In this document: in pieces, positions 41,677-42,891 of the stretch
Layout: each line of letters begins with the position of its first letter
Position numbering within the stretch: position 1 is the first letter of the stretch
DNA from: Scytalidium lignicola
Taxonomy: Eukaryota > Ascomycota > Leotiomycetes
Direction: 5' to 3'
Assembly (NCBI GenBank): GCA_002812745.2
Contig: NCSJ02000347.1
Coordinates: 1 to 42,891, forward strand
DNA: 42,891 bases
Made by a program: the position numbers and the translations under genes
The notes under the pieces: model-generated
Databases searched by the model: none
Seen by the model: the letters and a program-made list of their open reading frames with translations, nothing else
What the model was told of the DNA's origin: nothing

Positions 41677-42440
41677 AAATCGATGAACTGCCTGAGTTCC
41701 TAATCATCATCTGCAAGCTTGGGGTTTTGCAAATTTACCGTTGATTTGATCCCAACAAAGAAACCACAATCGCTATTCAACTTTGATCGTGTCTAGAACA
41801 AAGAACGCAACCACAACAAGAGCATAGGCATGAGACAGACTTTTGAGAGAGCTCCATAATTTCCAGCACGCTAATCAAGACCAAGAATTTAATCCACTTC
41901 CAGAGGAACAAGGAAACTGACCAGAAGTACGACAACCAGAGTTATGAAAGAGGTAGAGGTCAACGCTAGAGGTATCTTGAATCGGTCCGTGGTCAATGGG
42001 TACAATTCCCGATACCTCTTTTTACAAAGTTACAGCAACCGATCGCAACTGGATTACTCACATAACTAGCCAAGCGTTTGGTTCTGCTCTTCGAGGTTTA
42101 TCTGGTTTTGTTCGGGATGACGTTTGAAATGGCCACAACTAATATTTCTTTGTTGATTGATGGACCAATCGCGAATCTTCCGAACACCCNGGTGGTGCCC
42201 GTATATCGGCTGNCCAGGGGNCCNANACANTNTAGATCNAGGCCTTAACTAAATCGACAACAAATATTTGTTAAGTCGACAACAACTACCGATACCGGCA
42301 TCCACGAACCAATAAGATTATGCGCTTATATACAAATTTGTACAGTCAAGTAACACTTTACCTCAAATAATATGTAAATTATTTTAATTATTTTAACAAG
42401 TCATTTCCAAGTTATTTGTGACTTGTAATAACTAGTAATA
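41677..42440. other. Intergenic, low-quality stretch
   Basis: No supported gene. Some protein-like text with stops lies at 41,850-42,190 in several frames. Ambiguous bases cluster at 42,190-42,239, so sequence there is unreliable. tcgacaacaa occurs twice at about 42,254 and 42,277. Confidence 0.35.
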
Positions 42441-42699
42441 GTAGATTGTAGTAGCTTGTAGTAGCCTATAGTAGCCTGTAGTAGCCTGTAGTAACCTGTA
42501 GTAACCTGTAGTAGCCTATAGTAGCCTATAGTAGCCTGTAATAGCCTGTAGTCATAACCTGTAACAGCCTGTAGCTATAGCTTGTAATAGCCTGTAACCA
42601 TAGCTTGTAATGGCCTGTAGTTATAACCTATAATAGCCTGTAACAGTAGCCTCTAACAGCCTGTAAAATTAGCTTATTATAGCCTGTAATAACCTGTGC
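42441..42699 (+). repeat. gtagcctgta minisatellite with 23-bp higher-order part
   Basis: From 42,441 to about 42,550 the sequence is eleven head-to-tail 10-bp units (gtagcctgta with transitions such as gtaacctgta and gtagcctata). From about 42,551 to 42,699 units alternate 13 bp and 10 bp (gtcataacctgta / acagcctgta, gctatagcttgta / atagcctgta, and so on), giving a 23-bp higher-order period. Confidence 0.9.
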
Positions 42700-42891
42700 A
42701 GTTTTTGTGATATTATATAAATAAATTAGAAAAAATCAAATTAAACCTTAATTGAATCAATATATATACTAATAAACTATTTTATAGTTATATTAAAGTG
42801 ATTATTATTCATTAATTTTACTTTTGCTGTAATAATAATTTGTATGCGATTAAAAGTTCTTGTAATGCCTAAGGTTCTGTCCGATATCGTG
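42700..42891. other. AT-rich end of window
   Basis: AT-rich sequence without features. Confidence 0.4.

Noticed and set aside
41949..42019. tRNA-like 71-nt segment: agaggta/tacctct ends, ggg-tacaatt-ccc arm, followed by T-run
   Set aside because: No pairing for D or anticodon arms, and the T-loop lacks the usual TTC. The same bases form a simpler 9-bp hairpin (41,968-42,019). Probably chance.

Overview
The window is nuclear DNA of a filamentous ascomycete (Pezizomycotina). Leotiomycetes/Helotiales is my best guess, from general protein style rather than any diagnostic marker. Grounds for this: spliceosomal introns of 45-80 nt with GT/AG ends, a HET-domain gene, a fungal alpha-glucoside-type MFS permease, GH72 and copper P-type ATPase remnants, a TPR-CHAT protein, and long AT-rich blocks with the C-to-T / G-to-A decay expected of repeat-induced point mutation (RIP).

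Layout. 1-11,550 is an extremely AT-rich repeat graveyard. A minus-strand LTR-retrotransposon gag relic (zinc-knuckle cysteines all changed to Tyr) lies at 1-3,110, a near-perfect inverted repeat with ~414-bp arms at 4,209-5,091, and a plus-strand Tad-like LINE ORF1 relic at ~8,880-10,300, followed by a short assembly gap at 10,665. 11,580-18,080 is a gene island: a HET-domain gene (-), two 2H-phosphoesterase (DUF1868-type) paralogues arranged tail to tail, and an intact five-exon MFS sugar transporter (+). 18,084-23,456 holds three decayed genes in a row: the C-terminal part of a DHA1 drug transporter (-), a GH72 glucanosyltransferase (+) and an N-terminally truncated Cu P-type ATPase (+). 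Each carries one in-frame premature stop. 23,460-30,590 is largely non-coding, AT-rich, and full of degenerate tandem and inverted repeats, including a 143-bp concentric palindrome at 29,223-29,365. 30,593-31,816 is a decayed two-exon gene (-) of unknown family.

The most interesting part is 34,881-39,171. A 1012-residue protein with ten regular 45-residue TPR-like repeats and a CHAT caspase-like protease domain (His867/Cys917) is transcribed divergently, across 424 bp, from a 275-residue protein. By size, layout and context I suspect this second protein is a fungal gasdermin-like pore-forming protein of the HET-Q1/RCD-1 type. Fungal gasdermin genes are known often to sit beside CHAT or subtilisin-like protease genes, whose products cleave off an inhibitory tail. 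The shared promoter holds two overlapping perfect dyads. Together with the HET gene, this suggests a regulated-cell-death / allorecognition neighbourhood. A short MADS-box-like frame (-) and a 10-bp minisatellite that changes to a 23-bp higher-order unit close the window.

Limits: there are no database searches behind this. Many single Ns sit beside homopolymer runs, so some frameshifts may be sequencing errors. The gasdermin assignment is inference.
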